Position numbers and translations under genes: made by a program | Shown: positions 12,604-26,994 of the stretch, piece by piece | Layout of the letters: each line of letters begins with the position of its first letter | Numbering within the stretch: position 1 is the first letter of the stretch | From: Pyrocephalus nanus | Lineage: Eukaryota; Chordata; Aves; Passeriformes; Tyrannidae | Assembly (NCBI GenBank): GCA_038380795.1 | Contig: CM076260.1 | Location: forward strand, 81,257,843 to 81,321,842 | Reading direction: 5' to 3' | DNA length: 64,000 bases | Notes under the pieces: model-generated | What the model was told of the DNA's origin: nothing | Databases searched by the model: none | Seen by the model: the letters and a program-made list of their open reading frames with translations, nothing else

Positions 12604-13346
12604 AGAAGGCCAAGTGCAAGTTCCTACACCTGGGTCAGTATCAGTACAAACTGGGTGATGATTTGATTGGGAGCAGCCTTATAGAGAAGGGCTTGGGGTA
12701 CTGATCAATGTAAAATTGAACATGAGCCACAAAGGTGTTCTTGCAGCCCAGAAAGCCAACCATATCCTGGGTTACATCAAAAGAAGTGCAGCCCTCAGGT
12801 TGAGGGAGGTGATTTCTTCTCCTCTATTCCACTTTCATAAGACCCCAGTGGAGTATTGTGTCCAGCTCTGGAACCTCCAACATAAGAAGTATATGGACCT
12901 GTTGGAGTAGCTCCAGAGGAGGGTCATGAAAAATGGTGGAAAGGTTCGAGCATTTCTCCCATGAAGTAAGTTTGAAAAAGTTGGGGTTGTTCAGCCTGGA
13001 GAAGACTCTGGGCTTTGCAATATATAAAGAGGGCATGGAGAGAGACTTTTTATCAGGGTCTGTAGTGGCAGTACAAAGGGTAATGTCTTCAAACTGAATG
13101 TATGTAGATTTAGATTGGATATACAGAAAGAACTTTTTACAATGAGGGTGGTTCTGAGACGCTGGAACAGGTTGCCCATAGAAGTTGTGGATACCTTGTC
13201 CCTGAAAAGTGTTAAAAGTCAGGCTGGGGATTTGAACAACGTGCTATAGTGCAAGATGTCCCTGCTCATGACAGGGGGATCGGACTAGATGATCTCTGGA
13301 GGTCTCTTCCAACCCAAATCATTTTACAATTTTATAATTCTATGAC
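12604..13346 (+). mobile_element. CR1 non-LTR retroposon, 5'-truncated, 3' end present
   Basis: About 740 bp of CR1 on the plus strand, starting at the 'GGCCAAGTGCAAG' region of the element and ending in the characteristic 3' end (GGTCTCTTCCAACCC, then TTCTATGAC). The stretch 12716-12910 still reads as the CR1 ORF2 C-terminus, with AAQKANHILGYIKRS and VEYCVQLW visible, and then meets an in-frame TAG at 12908-12910. Later parts keep landmarks such as 'GTTCAGCCTGGAGAAG' and 'GGAACAGGTTGCCCA' but with frame breaks. It is a dead, 5'-truncated copy with no active enzyme. It is the longest mobile element here. Confidence 0.95.
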
Positions 13347-14120
13347 TATACCTTTATATGCTGCTTTTTGGCTGAGTTATCCAAACTCAAGAACTGCACT
13401 AATGTAATTACTTTTGTTTTTTGAAACTTGAATAGGTATTTTCATATAGTATTCTGCTTGGACGGACACATCCAAGGTTTAACTCATAAGTGACTGAGCA
13501 TATGAAAAAAGACAAACATAGTGCTATTACCAATTCTGTCTAGTCAGCTAGTGCATTGATTTTTTTAAGCTATGAAATGGGTCACGAATGAATATTTAAA
13601 ATAGGACTATCACTCTGAAATAATAAAAAAATATGTTTTTCTTGCACAACAAGTAAATATAACCTATTCTCAGATAGTTAAAAAAATCTTGTGAAAGGTA
13701 TGTCCTTACATGAGAAATTCCATAATACCTGTGTTATAGTGCTACATTATTGATTTATGTTGGAATCAAAGCATCCAGTATTCCATAATAGATTAGAAAC
13801 TCTGACAGACTGAGAGATGAGGTTAATGCAGGGAACAGTAGTATGACCCTTAGCATTTAAGATCTTGTGATTATTTTAAAAGAACAGTTGCACTTGTCAT
13901 TGATCAAATTTGACAGCTCCATCAAAACGAGGATATCAGCAAATAGACAGAAGAAAGTTAAACCGCAAAGAGACGTAAAGAGGTCAGTATAGTACAGTGT
14001 AAAAACATGACATATATTTGTGTAAAATACTGAGGAGGAAAAAATACAGAGGAGGAAAAAAATGTCATCAAAAATGTGAAGATGAATTCCCTGAAACCAC
14101 CAGGGAACACCTGGAGGTGT

Positions 14121-14190
14121 TAAAAAACCAATCAAACAAAAAAACCCAAACCAACAAAAGAACCCCAAAAAACAAACCCAAACAAAAACC
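14121..14190 (+). repeat. A/C-rich low-complexity tract
   Basis: About 70 bases composed almost only of A and C in AAAC/ACCC-like blocks. It lacks stops when read on the minus strand, which explains the long Phe/Leu/Gly-rich frame there. A T/G-rich tract of the complementary type occurs at 59602-59660. Confidence 0.85.
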
Positions 14191-15022
14191 TCATAGCCTA
14201 AACACAAGACAGATGTTCTGGATTCTATGCAGACCCTGGGAGGAAATAGTGTAGCCTTCACAGTGCTTCACAGCACTGGTGAGTCAATATGCGGAATAAA
14301 ACATGAATTTTTGATTTTGTTACATAGAAAACATTGGAGAAACTGAGAAAAGATAAAAATATCGAGCCAAATACTGTAGGAGACAGTAAGTCATACTTTA
14401 GATGTAATACATTTGAAAATACTCAATTGATGTGAGTTGCTTACTTCCCAATGGCTTTAGGACAGAGATATGGGTCAAAGACAGATTTTAATTCTGTAAA
14501 ACACTACAGCGCAGACTTAATTTTCAAAACAGGCTTAAGCAAAGTTCTTTTCTTCAGGCATTGACTTATTCTCCAAAATACTGGGGAAATATGGAATTTA
14601 GGTATATAGAAAAATTGTCACATTTGGAAGCCTTTACTAAATTGAAACTTATTGAGAGACAGAAAAAGAGTCACATAAATGAAATCCCTGTGCAGTAGGA
14701 TTTATATGGAATAACTGATATTTAGAAATGCTAATTATCCTATATGTCTTATTTTGCTTTGGTTTAAATAATAATTTAAAATGGAAGACCTTTTTTAGGA
14801 CACCTTAAAACATATCTCAGTCCTTCTTGGACTTGCAGGGATCTACATCTCTAGGTGAGAGAAGAACAAATACAAAAACTGTTCTTCCATTGACCCTTCC
14901 ACTTGCATTTGTTTCACTGAAAATTCTTGAGATTTAGAAAATTTTGCTTCTGATTCTATTAAAAAAAAACTGCCTTTCACTGTCTTATTTTTTTCCACCT
15001 TCATTTTCTTTCACCTTGTACA

Positions 15023-15038
15023 TTTTTTTTTTTTTTTT
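15023..15038 (+). repeat. Short poly-T run
   Basis: Homopolymer of about 16 T residues followed by AACACAG. It resembles a pyrimidine tract before an AG, but no open exon-like segment follows. Confidence 0.8.
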
Positions 15039-18000
15039 AACACAGTAGATATATCCAGGATGATCATGGAGTTTAGAAAATTAGGCTTCTGCAGTATAGT
15101 CATGAGGAATTGCTAAATCTGTAGCCTGCCAATTTAATACTGGGAAAAAAATGTTTCATCTTCTGCTCCTGTGTATGCACAGTCCTGAGTGCTATCCATA
15201 AGGAAGGAAAATGCAGCTTATAGAATCAAAATAATGTAATACTTTCCACCTATACACAGAATTAGCAGCATTAGAATATTTGCCATGAGGAGAAATATAA
15301 ACAAATCTTTTCTCAGTGTTGGAACTTAGGAAAACATTCATGTGTGCAGGTGAAATTAAGAAGAAATTATTAAACACAGAGGTTGAAATTGGCAGGTTTC
15401 AAGTGCATAGCACAGCTAAGAGGGACCAGCTTTAAATCACCTCCCATACATTGCTTTTTCTTCTGGCTATGTGAAATGCTGTTTGATAAGTTTCTGAAGA
15501 CTTCTCGAAGTCTTTCCAAAGGGGTCTTCTGACACAGCCCGTTATTCCAGACTACATCCCTTATTTGTTGCCTCAGCACTCTTACACTTGTTTACATTCA
15601 TCTCTACTTCCCTGTGATGCTTTTCAAAGGAACTCTTTCCAGGGCCTTGAATCTGGTGATAGCTACTTTATTACTGATGAAAATCTGATGCTGGTTTTTG
15701 CAAATATGCAAGACTGCAAGTAAAACACCTTGCATAGCCTATCTTTAGAGGTCATGGGAGAGGTATCTCCAGGTGTGCTACAAAACCGTCTTTTTCAACA
15801 TATAGTCACAAATATCAGGTGTACTGATTTGATCCTTGGGAAACCTACCATTCACTAAGATCCTGGAAGTCTAATGGGAGAAGCTACAAAAGCCATTTCA
15901 AACTGTGCCTGATGGCAAGTTTGGTGGTTTTCCCCTTTTCACACATAAAAGGAGAAAGATTATTCATGAAGTGAAAAGTGGAAAATAGCCTCAAACATCA
16001 AGGGCAGTTTAAAAAGTGCAAGAGAAATTTTAATTAAGTGTTGATGATTATGTGCGGAATTTTTTGGTGAGCCTGAAACAAACTGAATTTTACTTCATGT
16101 TATATTTTAAATTGTTTTGTCCACTTTTTTCTTTTTTCTTTTTTTTCCCCTGGACTTTCAATAGCTTTACAGGTTATCACAACACTTGGAGATCAATAGC
16201 AGGACTAAAAGTCTCTAAGTCTTAAATATAATTTCTTTTTTGGTGACTTAGATACTCAAGCACAGATTTGTAAATGCTGCAAGACTTCACATCCAGCCCA
16301 TCAAAACCACTTTAGTGGCTAACTTTTGCTGAATGCACCAGAGTTAGAGAGAGGTCTAACATGGGTGATAAGCCCTGAGTACATAATTTATACTCAGTTA
16401 CAATGAAGGTCCAGCACCCAATTCATTTAATCCAATATTCACACCATCTCCTGCAAGTTTACCTTCAACAGAGCAACTTCTATATGTAGGCATGGTATTT
16501 TATGCAGGAATGATAAAAACCAAAGAGCTTCTGCCTCTCAAGGGTGATAACTACTGCCTCTCTCTGAAGTCAATAAGCAGCCGTAACACGAACAGTTAAT
16601 ATTCTGAACAGAGCACTTTGGTGTTTTGGAGATCTTTTACTATATACCAACGGGCAGATCTCAAAAATAAATAAAGGCAGTCTTACTGGGAAATGATCAA
16701 ATTTAACAAACCAGTTTGAATGCATGCATTCTGGCAGGCTGGTGCACCTTTTTTGCTTCCTCTATTTTTAAGGACTTCCTGCTGCCTATTCCCTTTTTGC
16801 CAGTAGTTCAAACGTTGAGTAGGAACACCTTGTTCTGCATACTGCTTTCCAAAATACTTGATGGAGAGCACACAACAGAAATATTTTACCACAGGTGAAA
16901 TTAAATATATCTGAATAGCAATTACAAACAATTACTCAGCTTTTTGAACATTTAGGTTGCGTGTTTGTTTGTTTCCTCTCTCCTTTTAGGCACTTGGTTG
17001 TAATTTGTTAAACTCAATCAAATAATTTTAGAAAACATAATAAACATTTAGTATGCATCAAAGCCATCTGGAAGTGCTATGCACTGTGCACAGAAACAGT
17101 GGGATTCATCTATGCATATTAAGCATTGGAGGTTGTTCACACCCTAAGTTTTGCATTAGCAACCCAAACAACCCAGGCTGAGAATGTGCTTAAACAAAAG
17201 AAGCTAATCAGCATAACACTTTTAGAGCCAGGGCATTTTGAAAATCTCAAGAAACATCCCTATACTCTTTGGCATTTAAAGTCCAGTGAACACCTAATCC
17301 CACTTTCACATCTATTTCAGCTGTTTTAGAGGATCTAATGCAGGTGCCCAGGTCAGGGCTGATGACAAAGGATTCATGAGCTGGTCATACTCCCAGCTCG
17401 GACCAGTGCTGATTACAGTGTCAGACAATCTAAAGTACAACAAGATTTTTTTGGTATTTTAAATGTAACAAACACAGTTGCCATACAGAATTACTACAAT
17501 CAAATCCAAGCAGGCGATCAGCACAGAAAAGGGAAATCCCTGAGAGGGGAACAAGGGTCAGGCTCTTAAAAGGTGCAAGTACTCCCAGGACTGCTTGGGT
17601 AAAGCACTGTTGGTCCTGATTGCTAATTTGTGGTCCTGCAAAAAACCATGCATGTTATCATGCGCCTTCCAGATGTGTGGGTAATACTACAAGTTTGCTC
17701 AGAAAGACTTTGATCCTGACACAGAAGAGAAGGAGGAGGAAGGTAGATCAGAGTTTTGCTGCTTCAACAAACCTTTCTTTCCTCTTCATTTCTCAGTAGA
17801 GTCTTTACCTGGAAAGAAGGATAGAGTGTACCAAAGTCCTTGTTTTGTATATTACAGGACAGATGGGCTTCTATGCCTGAAAATGATTGTATTGATAATA
17901 CAATAAGTCACCCTCAAAATTCTGGGACTCAATACCTGAGGTTTTTAGCTTCACATGTGAAAAAGTAGTTCCTTCTCTAAATAATTTTTAGTAGAAGAAG

Positions 18001-21000
18001 AAATAAATTTAAAATACTGAATTTGGACAAAAAAACCCCTACAAAATCTATGACCTGACAAAGGTGCAAAAACTGTGTTACTGCCCCTGTTTGTCTGCTT
18101 ACTACAGCAGAAACTTTATTCTTAGCCTTACAACGTCACCTCATGTAGAATTTTCTTTCATGCTTATTGTGACCTGTTACTGCTTGAGTAATGTAGAGTA
18201 CAAGACATCTGTTGAAACACCCTGAGACTTGAAAAAGTCCACAGCTCTTCAGTAGGAGCATTATTTCAAAGCTGTTAAAATAAGTTTCCCACATTATTTT
18301 GTTTTATAGTTTCTGCAAATTAAAATACCTCCACTAATATTTGCTCGTTACATGACTAATTGCTGTTCTCCTTGCACTTGCCAGTCTGTTACCTCTGGAA
18401 AATTCACCTGCTGTGTCCAAACACTGCTCTGATGGACCAAACACTATAGCATATCTTGTGCTATAGAAACATGTTGTGGTAAGAAAACTGGACTATGTTC
18501 ACCTACAGTTCAGCCAACAGATGCTCACAGGTACTAATAGTTTGTTGGCATGTCATAATATTACAATACACACACAAAAACCCCTTCGATTTCTCAGGTA
18601 ATAAATAGCACAATAGATTGAATATGAAAAGTATCACTTGCAGAACTCTGAAATATGAGCAGTTATTCCACAACAGGTCCTCTGAGTGCATGCAGCAAAA
18701 AATTACGTATCTAAACATTCATGAGAACAACACTTTCATCAGAATTAACTGTATTTTACCACCACCAAAAGCTGGGATGCAGGAAGAAAGTATTAGCAGT
18801 CAGAGTTTTTTCTGCAATTTGTCATGCATGTCAGCACGGGGACAGACGTGCTTGAGTTGGCAGTGACAGAGCAATTGAACAGATTGCACGAGACATGCCC
18901 TTCACTTCGCTAACACGCACTCAGCATACGTCAGAGCAAACTCAGTAGAAGCGATTTCTGTCCTTGAGCATTCCCAGAAAAGGGATGTGCTTCTCGCCTG
19001 CACCTGCACTGCTCTGCAGGCTCCAGCTCCTGATGAACACAACGTAAGCAGCAGTTGCAGCTCCAGTCTTTGCCTGTGCTGAATCTATAGTGCGAGATGA
19101 AAAACATTTTCAATTCCTATGACTAATGAGCATTACAAATTAGACTCAGATCAATTATTAAATGAAGATGATTATGAAATATTAAAAAGAAGCTATTATA
19201 CATAATGTATTTGTCACAGATTAAAAATTAGCATTCATGTAATATCCTTCTATGCCTGATAATGTATTTGGATCTTTAACATATTTAAAAGGAGTGCAAA
19301 AAGTAAAGATAAGTGGGAGGGAGGTGCATCTATTTAAACAAGAAATGGACTTGCTAATGACTTCTGCAAAAGAGAGTTATCTTCTGTCTTGGGTATAGTT
19401 TATCTCTGGTCTCTAGTGAAAACATGTAGAAGACAATATCTCAAGCCTACGTATCACTGTCATCATTACTGAATTTGAAGATACTACTTTACTGTACACA
19501 TTCAGAAAGTAAAGTTTTGATTTAACATCTAGCCCTGTCACTTATATGGAAGTCCTGTTGACTAAGGAGTGTTTCTGTACCAACAAAATGAAGTTGCTCT
19601 TCAGCTGGGGGTTTGTCATGACAGAAAGTACAAGCAATAGAGTCACTTGTTCCCTGAGCTTCTAAAACCCTGCTGTGCTGAGATATTGTGCATTGCATCT
19701 GGTGAGTCAGTGGTGCAGCTTTCTCTCCATGCTTAATGTGCTGAGGATGTGATGCTGCTACATAACCTCATCAAATTTATCTCAGAGTTAGAGATGGTTG
19801 AAAAAAAGAGGAATGACTGATAGAGCGGGTCTCACATTGGAAAATGCTAGTTCCAAGGAAATGAGACAATCTGTGGAGACTTGTTGGCCCTTGTAAATTT
19901 TACAGTAAGAATCAGGCCAACTGGCAGAATGCCTGGTTCTCCCTGGGCCCTCCTGACTCCCCAGGCTGTGAGGTGACTTCTGTCTTATGTGACATTGGCA
20001 CCCTAGTTTCGTCCTGGGCTGGAGGTGTTCTGACCTAAAAGCTGAGGTGAAGCTTTCTCAACATACTAACACTGAGAAAAACACACTGGCTTCTCTGTCT
20101 TGATGGCTGAGCCCAGGAGGTGTCACCAAAGAGACAAGGCAGGTGAAGAGGCAACAGGTATGAGTTCCCAAGGCACTGTGCCTGTCCAGGAGAATGGGGC
20201 TGGAGGCCAGTGGCCTGCTCATGTGCTGTAACAGGGACAGAGAAAGGGCAGAAAAAGAGCAGAAATCTGGGCTGCAGTAAGAGGTTGCTGGCCCTTTGCT
20301 CTATGCAGTGGAACGCCCAGAGAGTGAGCGGTGAAGCAGGAAGTCCATTGGATGGACAGAGGGAAAGATTATATCTAACTGCAAGAAAAAAATCAAAATA
20401 GTCCCGCAACCTGTCCTCTAAGGTTGTTTCTGTATTTCCAAAACAATATCTATTTGGAACTCAGTACATTTCAGGATTTTGCCTTTTTGTCCACGCTCAG
20501 GAGGGAACCTAAAAGTCATGAGTTATTTTATTTTTCTTCAGGATAGATTTTTCCTATTTGCCTCTGCTCTAGTGTTAACAGCTTCTGTTTGGATTTTGTT
20601 TTTATTTTGGACACCTCCCATTACAACAAACTCTGTTATCCAGGAAGCCATCACATCTCTTGTATGTTAATGCTTGCAGGTATTTTGATGCTTCAGAAGG
20701 TAAACTTGCATTCTGCAGTTACCCTGTGATAAAGGAAATTTTTGAGGCACTTTTGTTTGGTTTTGTGGTCAATTTTTTCTGTTTGAGAAGAACAGACAGC
20801 CTCAAGCTTCAGTTCCAAGACATTTTTTGTTAAAACCATTAATTAAGAGACTGGAACAGCATTATTATATAATATTAAATAATATTCACTTCATATATTC
20901 ATAAACTGAAAGGCAGCATATTTTTGGGTAATAGTAAATGATTAATCTTTTTCTTTTTTTTTTTTAATAGCTTTCCTGGAGGTTGAAAAATCTCCTTTGA

Positions 21001-21777
21001 AGCCTTTTCTATCTCTCGAGTAAATATGTGCAGTTATAATTAGATAGTTTTGTTAAACATATATTGTGTAACCAAAAACTTGGAACAACTCCAATGCCAT
21101 TTCTCTCTATTGTGTAAATATGTAATTAAACAAAATTTTTTCCAGTACTGCTGATGATTACATTTTCCTCAGTCATGCAAGAACGGGATTTTTCTGCTCT
21201 TAGACATACTAGAATCTGAGCTCTACAAACCCTCATGCGACATACTACCTTCTCCCTCCCAATTATCAATCCTTTGACCGCTATTGCTTTCTTTGTGCAT
21301 CTCCTTCTTTTAAATGGGGCAAACCCCATATGAGATCTGACACAAAATATCAGTCTAAGAGAAGATTAGATACTCATAGTGGTACTGAGCATAGAGATGA
21401 CAACTAATCTTTTTCCATCACTTGTGGTGAGTCAGAGTGGAATAGGTCACAAGACCAGAGGATTCAGATTCTGAGCACGCCACTAGTACACATCTATGTG
21501 GTGCCACTTGCATATTCTCTCTGCTGAAAGGATATAAGATACAGTAGGTGCTGTGTCTATGGAAAGCACGCAGATGTGTTAGCTCCCACCTCTTGCAGCC
21601 CTTATTTATGGAGTAAAAGTTCTGTCATAAACTGTAACAGGCCTGATGACTAGTGAGTGAAACTGGCCACAAATACTGAGCTGTACAGGCTATAGGAGTA
21701 AAACTTACTCTGACTATTTACATCTGGCCCACTTGGCTGAAGACTAATTTATACCTTCAGATAGCATATTGCTTCCA

Positions 21778-21867
21778 AGGGAGCTTGGTTTAGTGGTGGA
21801 CCTGGCAGTGTTAGGTTGGACCTGATGAGTTTGGAGGTCTTTACAGCCTTAATATTGCTATGATTCT
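21778..21867 (+). mobile_element. CR1 remnant, 3'-terminal fragment
   Basis: About 90 bp of diverged CR1 3' end on the plus strand. Landmarks are 'GGCAGTGTTAGGTTGGACCT', then GATGAGTTTGGAGGTCTTTA and a terminal CTATGATTCT. It is short and eroded, so the subfamily cannot be told. Confidence 0.8.
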
Positions 21868-24329
21868 TTTTCTTGCACAAACTAGAGAATAACAGACACT
21901 TTTGTGTAAGCCTTGTGACACTACAGATAACGTGTCTTAGAGTAGGAAAAACTGGCAAAAATGACTGCACAGGACAGGTACCAGTTTGGTTTAACTCTGG
22001 CACACATCTTTTTTTGATTTTGCCAAGAGCTTACTAATAGTGGATTTTCATGTCTGAAAGTATTTTTGAACGTGAGTGAGTAATTTTGAGAATTCATGGG
22101 GCTTGGTCAGAATTTTTATTATTCCTGACTTTGATTGTATTTCCCTAAGAACATGTATCACTTTGAAAGACCTTTACATTTAGGAGGCAGCTAGAATTAT
22201 TTTAAAACATAATTAACATTTTAGTGAACTTCTGAGATAATTCAGGCATGTATGATTCATTAATGACTCAATGGGGAATTTCTCACCACTCACTAGTGAA
22301 AGAGAACAATGCCGTTCTCCTATACTGTATTTCAAATTGTTGTTCTTAGACTGGCTGTCATTCTTATTTAGGCTGCCTCATAAGTAAACTATAATGTTAC
22401 TTTTCATGATGAATATAATATTTAAATGGTTTTACTTGCTGAAGATCAAGAAGTTAAAAGCATTATAAATATGCTTTGAAAAAATAGAGCTGACGCTTCA
22501 GAGAACTGCAGAAAATTAAGACTTATCTTGGCAATAAAATTGATCTTTAAAACCAAAATTTTTCAATTTTCAGAGATTTGTGGTAATTCAGATATAAAGT
22601 GGAATTTTTTCTTTAAAAGAAAACCATCCACCTCTACCGTATTACAATTTTTTGAGCATAATAAAATAACAGAGGTCAGTGGGGAAAAGGTCAATGTAGA
22701 TTGTGAAGATTTAAAAAAAAAAGAAAATTATAAAGTTCATTTAAAAACTGTGAAATGATCCCAGAGTGAGAAATGTAGCCTCAATGCCCTGAAAGCAGCT
22801 TAGCTGGAAGGATGTGTGCACAGTCCATTTTTTTAAATTGTAGAAAGCTAACATCAGGTGTAACAAGGTGCTCTACAGGATTGATTGTTTAATTATCAAT
22901 TGTACTAATAGGAAAACACTAATAATCTATTACATTAAGAATTATGTGTGTGAAGTAAAGCAGTAGTGGGGCTGAAGAGAAAAATACTGAAAGTTTCCTA
23001 GGACACAACTTTATTTAAACTAATCAGTTCAACTGAGGACTGAAACTCATGAGGTCTTAGAAAAGAACAGAATTTTCAAGCTTTGATTCACTCTTGATGT
23101 CTGCCCTTTGTCCTGCACAATGACAATGTCGTTTCTCCTACCTGTCCCAGAGCAGCTTTTAGTAATCCTCAGTTTTGGGATTTCAAGCTCAATCTATACT
23201 CCTTTATTTGGAGAAATGGATTTTCAGAAAGCCATGATTAGATAAGGCTGGGTTTTTTATTCTCCTACTCTATATTCTGGCTTAGCTCTTTGGGTGAGCT
23301 TGCAGGTACACGTGTGGCACGAGGGGGAAGCAAACCATTACAAGCTTTGGGACTTCCCAGTTGTGCCAATCTGGACTGTAGTGGTTGGATGTCCAAGTAT
23401 TTGCAGAGCAATTATACTGAAAATAATGAAAACCAAATAAATTAGAAAAGAAGGGGAAAGGCAAAGTAATTCACTCATCTTTCTGAGGTGCATGTTTTTG
23501 AAGTGCTGACAGCTGGGTGTTCCTAGTGTTTTGGACTGAAACCCCAGGAGGATCCTTGTCCATTTCATCCACTGTCTTCTGCTTTCTTTAAAATCAATAT
23601 ATTCCTACCATCAGGAAAAGTGTGAAACTTTTTGACTAAAAAAAGCTGCACTGCATTAACTGTCTTGAGAGTTTAAGGCAGGGTTTTTTTGTGAACCGAA
23701 CAATTCACCTTAAAATAACAGTTTGACATTTCCCCAGAGAGATGAAAACCAAAGCCTGATCTGTCATAACTAATAACAGCAGAACTTTGTCGGTCAAACA
23801 GTCAGCAAAGACCTTAGGAGGAAGGGAATTAGTGGAATTTATTAAAATGTTGCTGTTGCCTGAACGTGTGCAACACATTCACTGTGCAGCTGTTGAATGA
23901 AAACGTGCCACAGCATTCTTGCAAAGTGTGCTTTTTTAATTCTATTTTCTTATGTACTGTAAAAACTTAAAAAAAAATCATTAATTGCACTGAAAATAAG
24001 TCTGCTTATTAGGAAAGACTAAAACGATGCACATAAAGTGAGCACTCACTTAATCTTTATTCATATTTAGGGTAACAACATACACCTGATCAAGAAAGTA
24101 TAGAAAACTGCAATTGATTAAATGATTGTGGTTTTTTCCCCTCATAATTATTGGTACACAGTACTTGAAGGTCACTTCATATCATAGCTATTTTTGCTAA
24201 TACAAAAAATGTGAAAGTGGGTTTTTTTTCCCTCTAAAACAATTAAGAAAGCTGATAATAAAAATTGTTTACATACAGGTACTTTTGCATCTTAATTATT
24301 CTGTTTTCAAATAAAAGTGGGATTTTGAT
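21868..24329. other. Non-coding, unassigned
   Basis: AT-rich unique sequence. Short open frames (for example 22528-22758 plus, 23338-23568 minus) are Lys/Phe-rich and not recognised. No repeat family or RNA gene is seen. Confidence 0.65.
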
Positions 24330-24601
24330 GACAAGACAGGAGTAAATGCCCTCAAGTTGTGTCAGGGGAGTTTTATATCAGATATTGGGATAAATTATTT
24401 ACAGGAAGGGTTGTAAAAGCATCGGAACAGACTTCCTAGGGAAATGTTAAAATCATCATTCTAGTAGTGTTCAAGAAAACTAGTGGATGTGGCACTTAAG
24501 GATATGGTTTAATGGTGAACATGGTGGTGGTGCTGGGTTGATGGCTGGACTTCATGATCCTAAAGCTCTTTTCCAGCTTTAATGATTTTATGATTCTATG
24601 A
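24330..24601 (+). mobile_element. CR1 remnant, 3' end
   Basis: About 270 bp of strongly diverged CR1 on the plus strand. The order of landmarks fits CR1: CAAGTTGTGTCAGGGGAG, then GTGGATGTGGCACTTAAGGA, then TTGATGGCTGGACTTCATGA, TTTTCCAGCTTTAATGATTT and the tail TATGATTCTATGA. Internal indels leave no usable reading frame. Confidence 0.88.
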
Positions 24602-26994
24602 AATGTTGCCAAATGTAGTGAACTCCACCAGAACTTCACGACTTAGTTAGACGACCAGAAGTGGTGTCAAAAATAGCGTCCTAATCCTATGATGTCATCC
24701 TTGCTGTTAAAGGGGTTCTGCAAACACTGAGTATGAGGCCAATCCTGTATGCAGGTCCCTGTCCCTTACGGCTGAAAAATGCCTATAGAATTTTAGTGTG
24801 ACTGCTCATGCAGGTAAAACTGAGGGTTTTTTTTCAAATGGTGTAAATAAAAGGCTACAAATGGTCTTTTATGTACTTCTCTTAGAAGAAGATTAGGATA
24901 TTTTCAGCATCTAATAGGGTTGGCATTGTAGCAACTCCGTAATTTCTCACTGTGTTCATTGATATAGCATGGATCAGAAAAGATACATCAGAAGAGCTTT
25001 AGGTTGCTGTAGGTGTTTACAGGAGGGAGGTGTTGGTGCTTTACCTTCCCTGTCATGTCTCTGAGAACCTGCTACAGTTATGGCAGCACCCTCTCCTGAT
25101 TGAAGGGCATGGGTGGGCTCCACCTCGCTGCCAGATGCACTGGCATTACATCTGGAGAGCAGATGTTGTAACTTTTTTAAAAAATGGTAGCAGATGGTGC
25201 TGTGCTCTTTTGTCCAAACAGAAGGTATTATAACATCAGGGATATCTGAATCAGGCAGGTGCTTCACTTCTAGTGGCCCTGAAATAGCCCTGACTTCATG
25301 CAGAAAATACAGCCCTCCTTTTGTCATTTGTGATTTCCTAAAGGTTATTGCAATAATCTAAGTTTCTGCCATTCACTTGGATTAAATCTCATGTCCAGAG
25401 GAGACCTTGCCAGGTGGGGCAGCTGCCCAGGGTGCTCAACCCCGTGGCCAGGAGTCTGTCCATATGGGCTTCAGCCTAAACCCTGATGTCTCAAGCAGCC
25501 CCACAGGCTGGCACAACCTACTTAGTAGAATGCTTCTGGCACTGTTATGTTCCACTAGGACACTGAAATCAAGTGACTAGAAGGAAATTTAAGGCTAAGG
25601 AGATGAAATTCCCAGGAGCTGGCTCACAACAGTGGAATTCACAGGAGGTCAAAAAATAGTCCTGTCTTCTGCCATTACCAGCACTTAATACAAGCCACAT
25701 TTTTAAAAACTGAATTTTCTTTCAACATTAAAATAAATACTGCACAGACCACATCATCCCTCCACATTGCCACTTACCCACATGAACCTCAATAGGGACA
25801 AATCTATTACTCCATGCAAAAGTTAACTGAATAAAGCAAAATTTATTGAAAGGCTACTTGAATAAATTGAGAAAGGAGGTTAACAGAGGCACTGATCTTG
25901 TTGTTTCTGTTGTTAAATGGTGGGATGCTGCTCCTTTTTGCATATAAATAGCTACCTCATTTGTACAGATTTTGGAGTTTTATTGACTCAGAAAAATGTT
26001 GTTGATCAGAGCTGTGGAAAATAAACGAATTATAATCACATCAAAAATCCCTGAAAAAGGAGAAAAACTGTAAAGCTGTTTCCAAAAGCCCAAGTTCCAG
26101 AATAATGTTGTAAAATTACATCTGTAACTAAATGTAGACGATCTAGTCTCAGGAGAAAACTGAAAAAGCTTATATTCCTTATAAAGATCATCTGAAACTT
26201 GATGAGAGAACTGAAGTATCACCCCATGGTCAGCAAAAAAGACAAGTATAAACATAGTATATTTTTAACTGGAACATCACATTCAGGGTGGAAACAGGGG
26301 GGATATTTACTGAAAAAGGAAAGAAATGTACAACTTAAATAAAATGCAGATTTTTTTTTTGCCACAGATGGGAATATATGGATTAAGAGTCTTAGTAGTG
26401 TGTTACCATGATATCAACTAATCATTATTGTTTGTTTAAAGACATACTTGCATTTAGTTCTAATATTTCTTTCAAATTTATTTAATTATTTCCAATTATA
26501 TGTACTAACCAATTTATGAAAAATGGATATTAGGAAATATAAGAAAAGAAGGAGATGATTCTATGTAGACTTTTTAAAAAAATAGTCAGTTTGTGACATG
26601 ATTTCCCCATACTTTCAGTTTCACATGAGTTTCTCATATCTCCTTCTTTACTAATAGATTTTTATGCTGGAACCCAGCACAACCTAGATTTGAATAGGAC
26701 CAGAAGTTTGAGTTCTGGCATTCTCCTGCCTGTTTTGCTGTCCTTTTTATTACTCTGGGGTAAGATATTGGATATTTTACTTCTGAAATTTATCCTCCAC
26801 ACAAGATAGCTTGTATTTCCCACCTTCTCTGTCTCTTCCATTTAGGACCACAGTAATACATTCAGATTTTTTTCTAATCCTTAATGGCAGTTTAATTTAA
26901 AAATTTATGCATATAGTAATTGAATATTTGCACATGATAATAAAACTACTTCTATAATCCTTCAGGACTCCATTATGGCCTACTTGCCAGCTAA
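24602..26994. other. Non-coding, unassigned
   Basis: Includes a moderately GC-richer stretch at about 25020-25560 that I could not assign to a gene or repeat. A minus-strand frame of 117 codons (24974-25327) overlaps it but has no visible domain. The remainder is AT-rich. Confidence 0.6.

Larger units (their letters stand above)
13347..21777. other. Non-coding, unassigned
   Basis: Mostly unique AT-rich sequence. It holds an A/C-rich low-complexity stretch (14121-14190), a T run (15023-15038), and TAAT-rich sequence at 19115-19400 that could be regulatory. The long minus-strand frames at 13857-14261 and 20035-20409 carry no domains. No other repeat family is recognised. Confidence 0.6.

Noticed and set aside
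12716..12910. 64-codon plus frame resembling a reverse transcriptase C-terminus
   Set aside because: It is a relic of CR1 ORF2 within the CR1 copy at 12604-13346, not a host gene.
13857..14261. 134-codon minus-strand frame with hydrophobic stretches
   Set aside because: It spans the A/C-rich low-complexity tract, which reads as Phe/Leu/Gly/Val repeats on the minus strand. The membrane-like look is a composition effect.
20035..20409. 124-codon minus-strand frame in a GC-richer patch
   Set aside because: No domain is recognised. The GC-richer composition lowers stop frequency, and an opposite-strand frame is open too.
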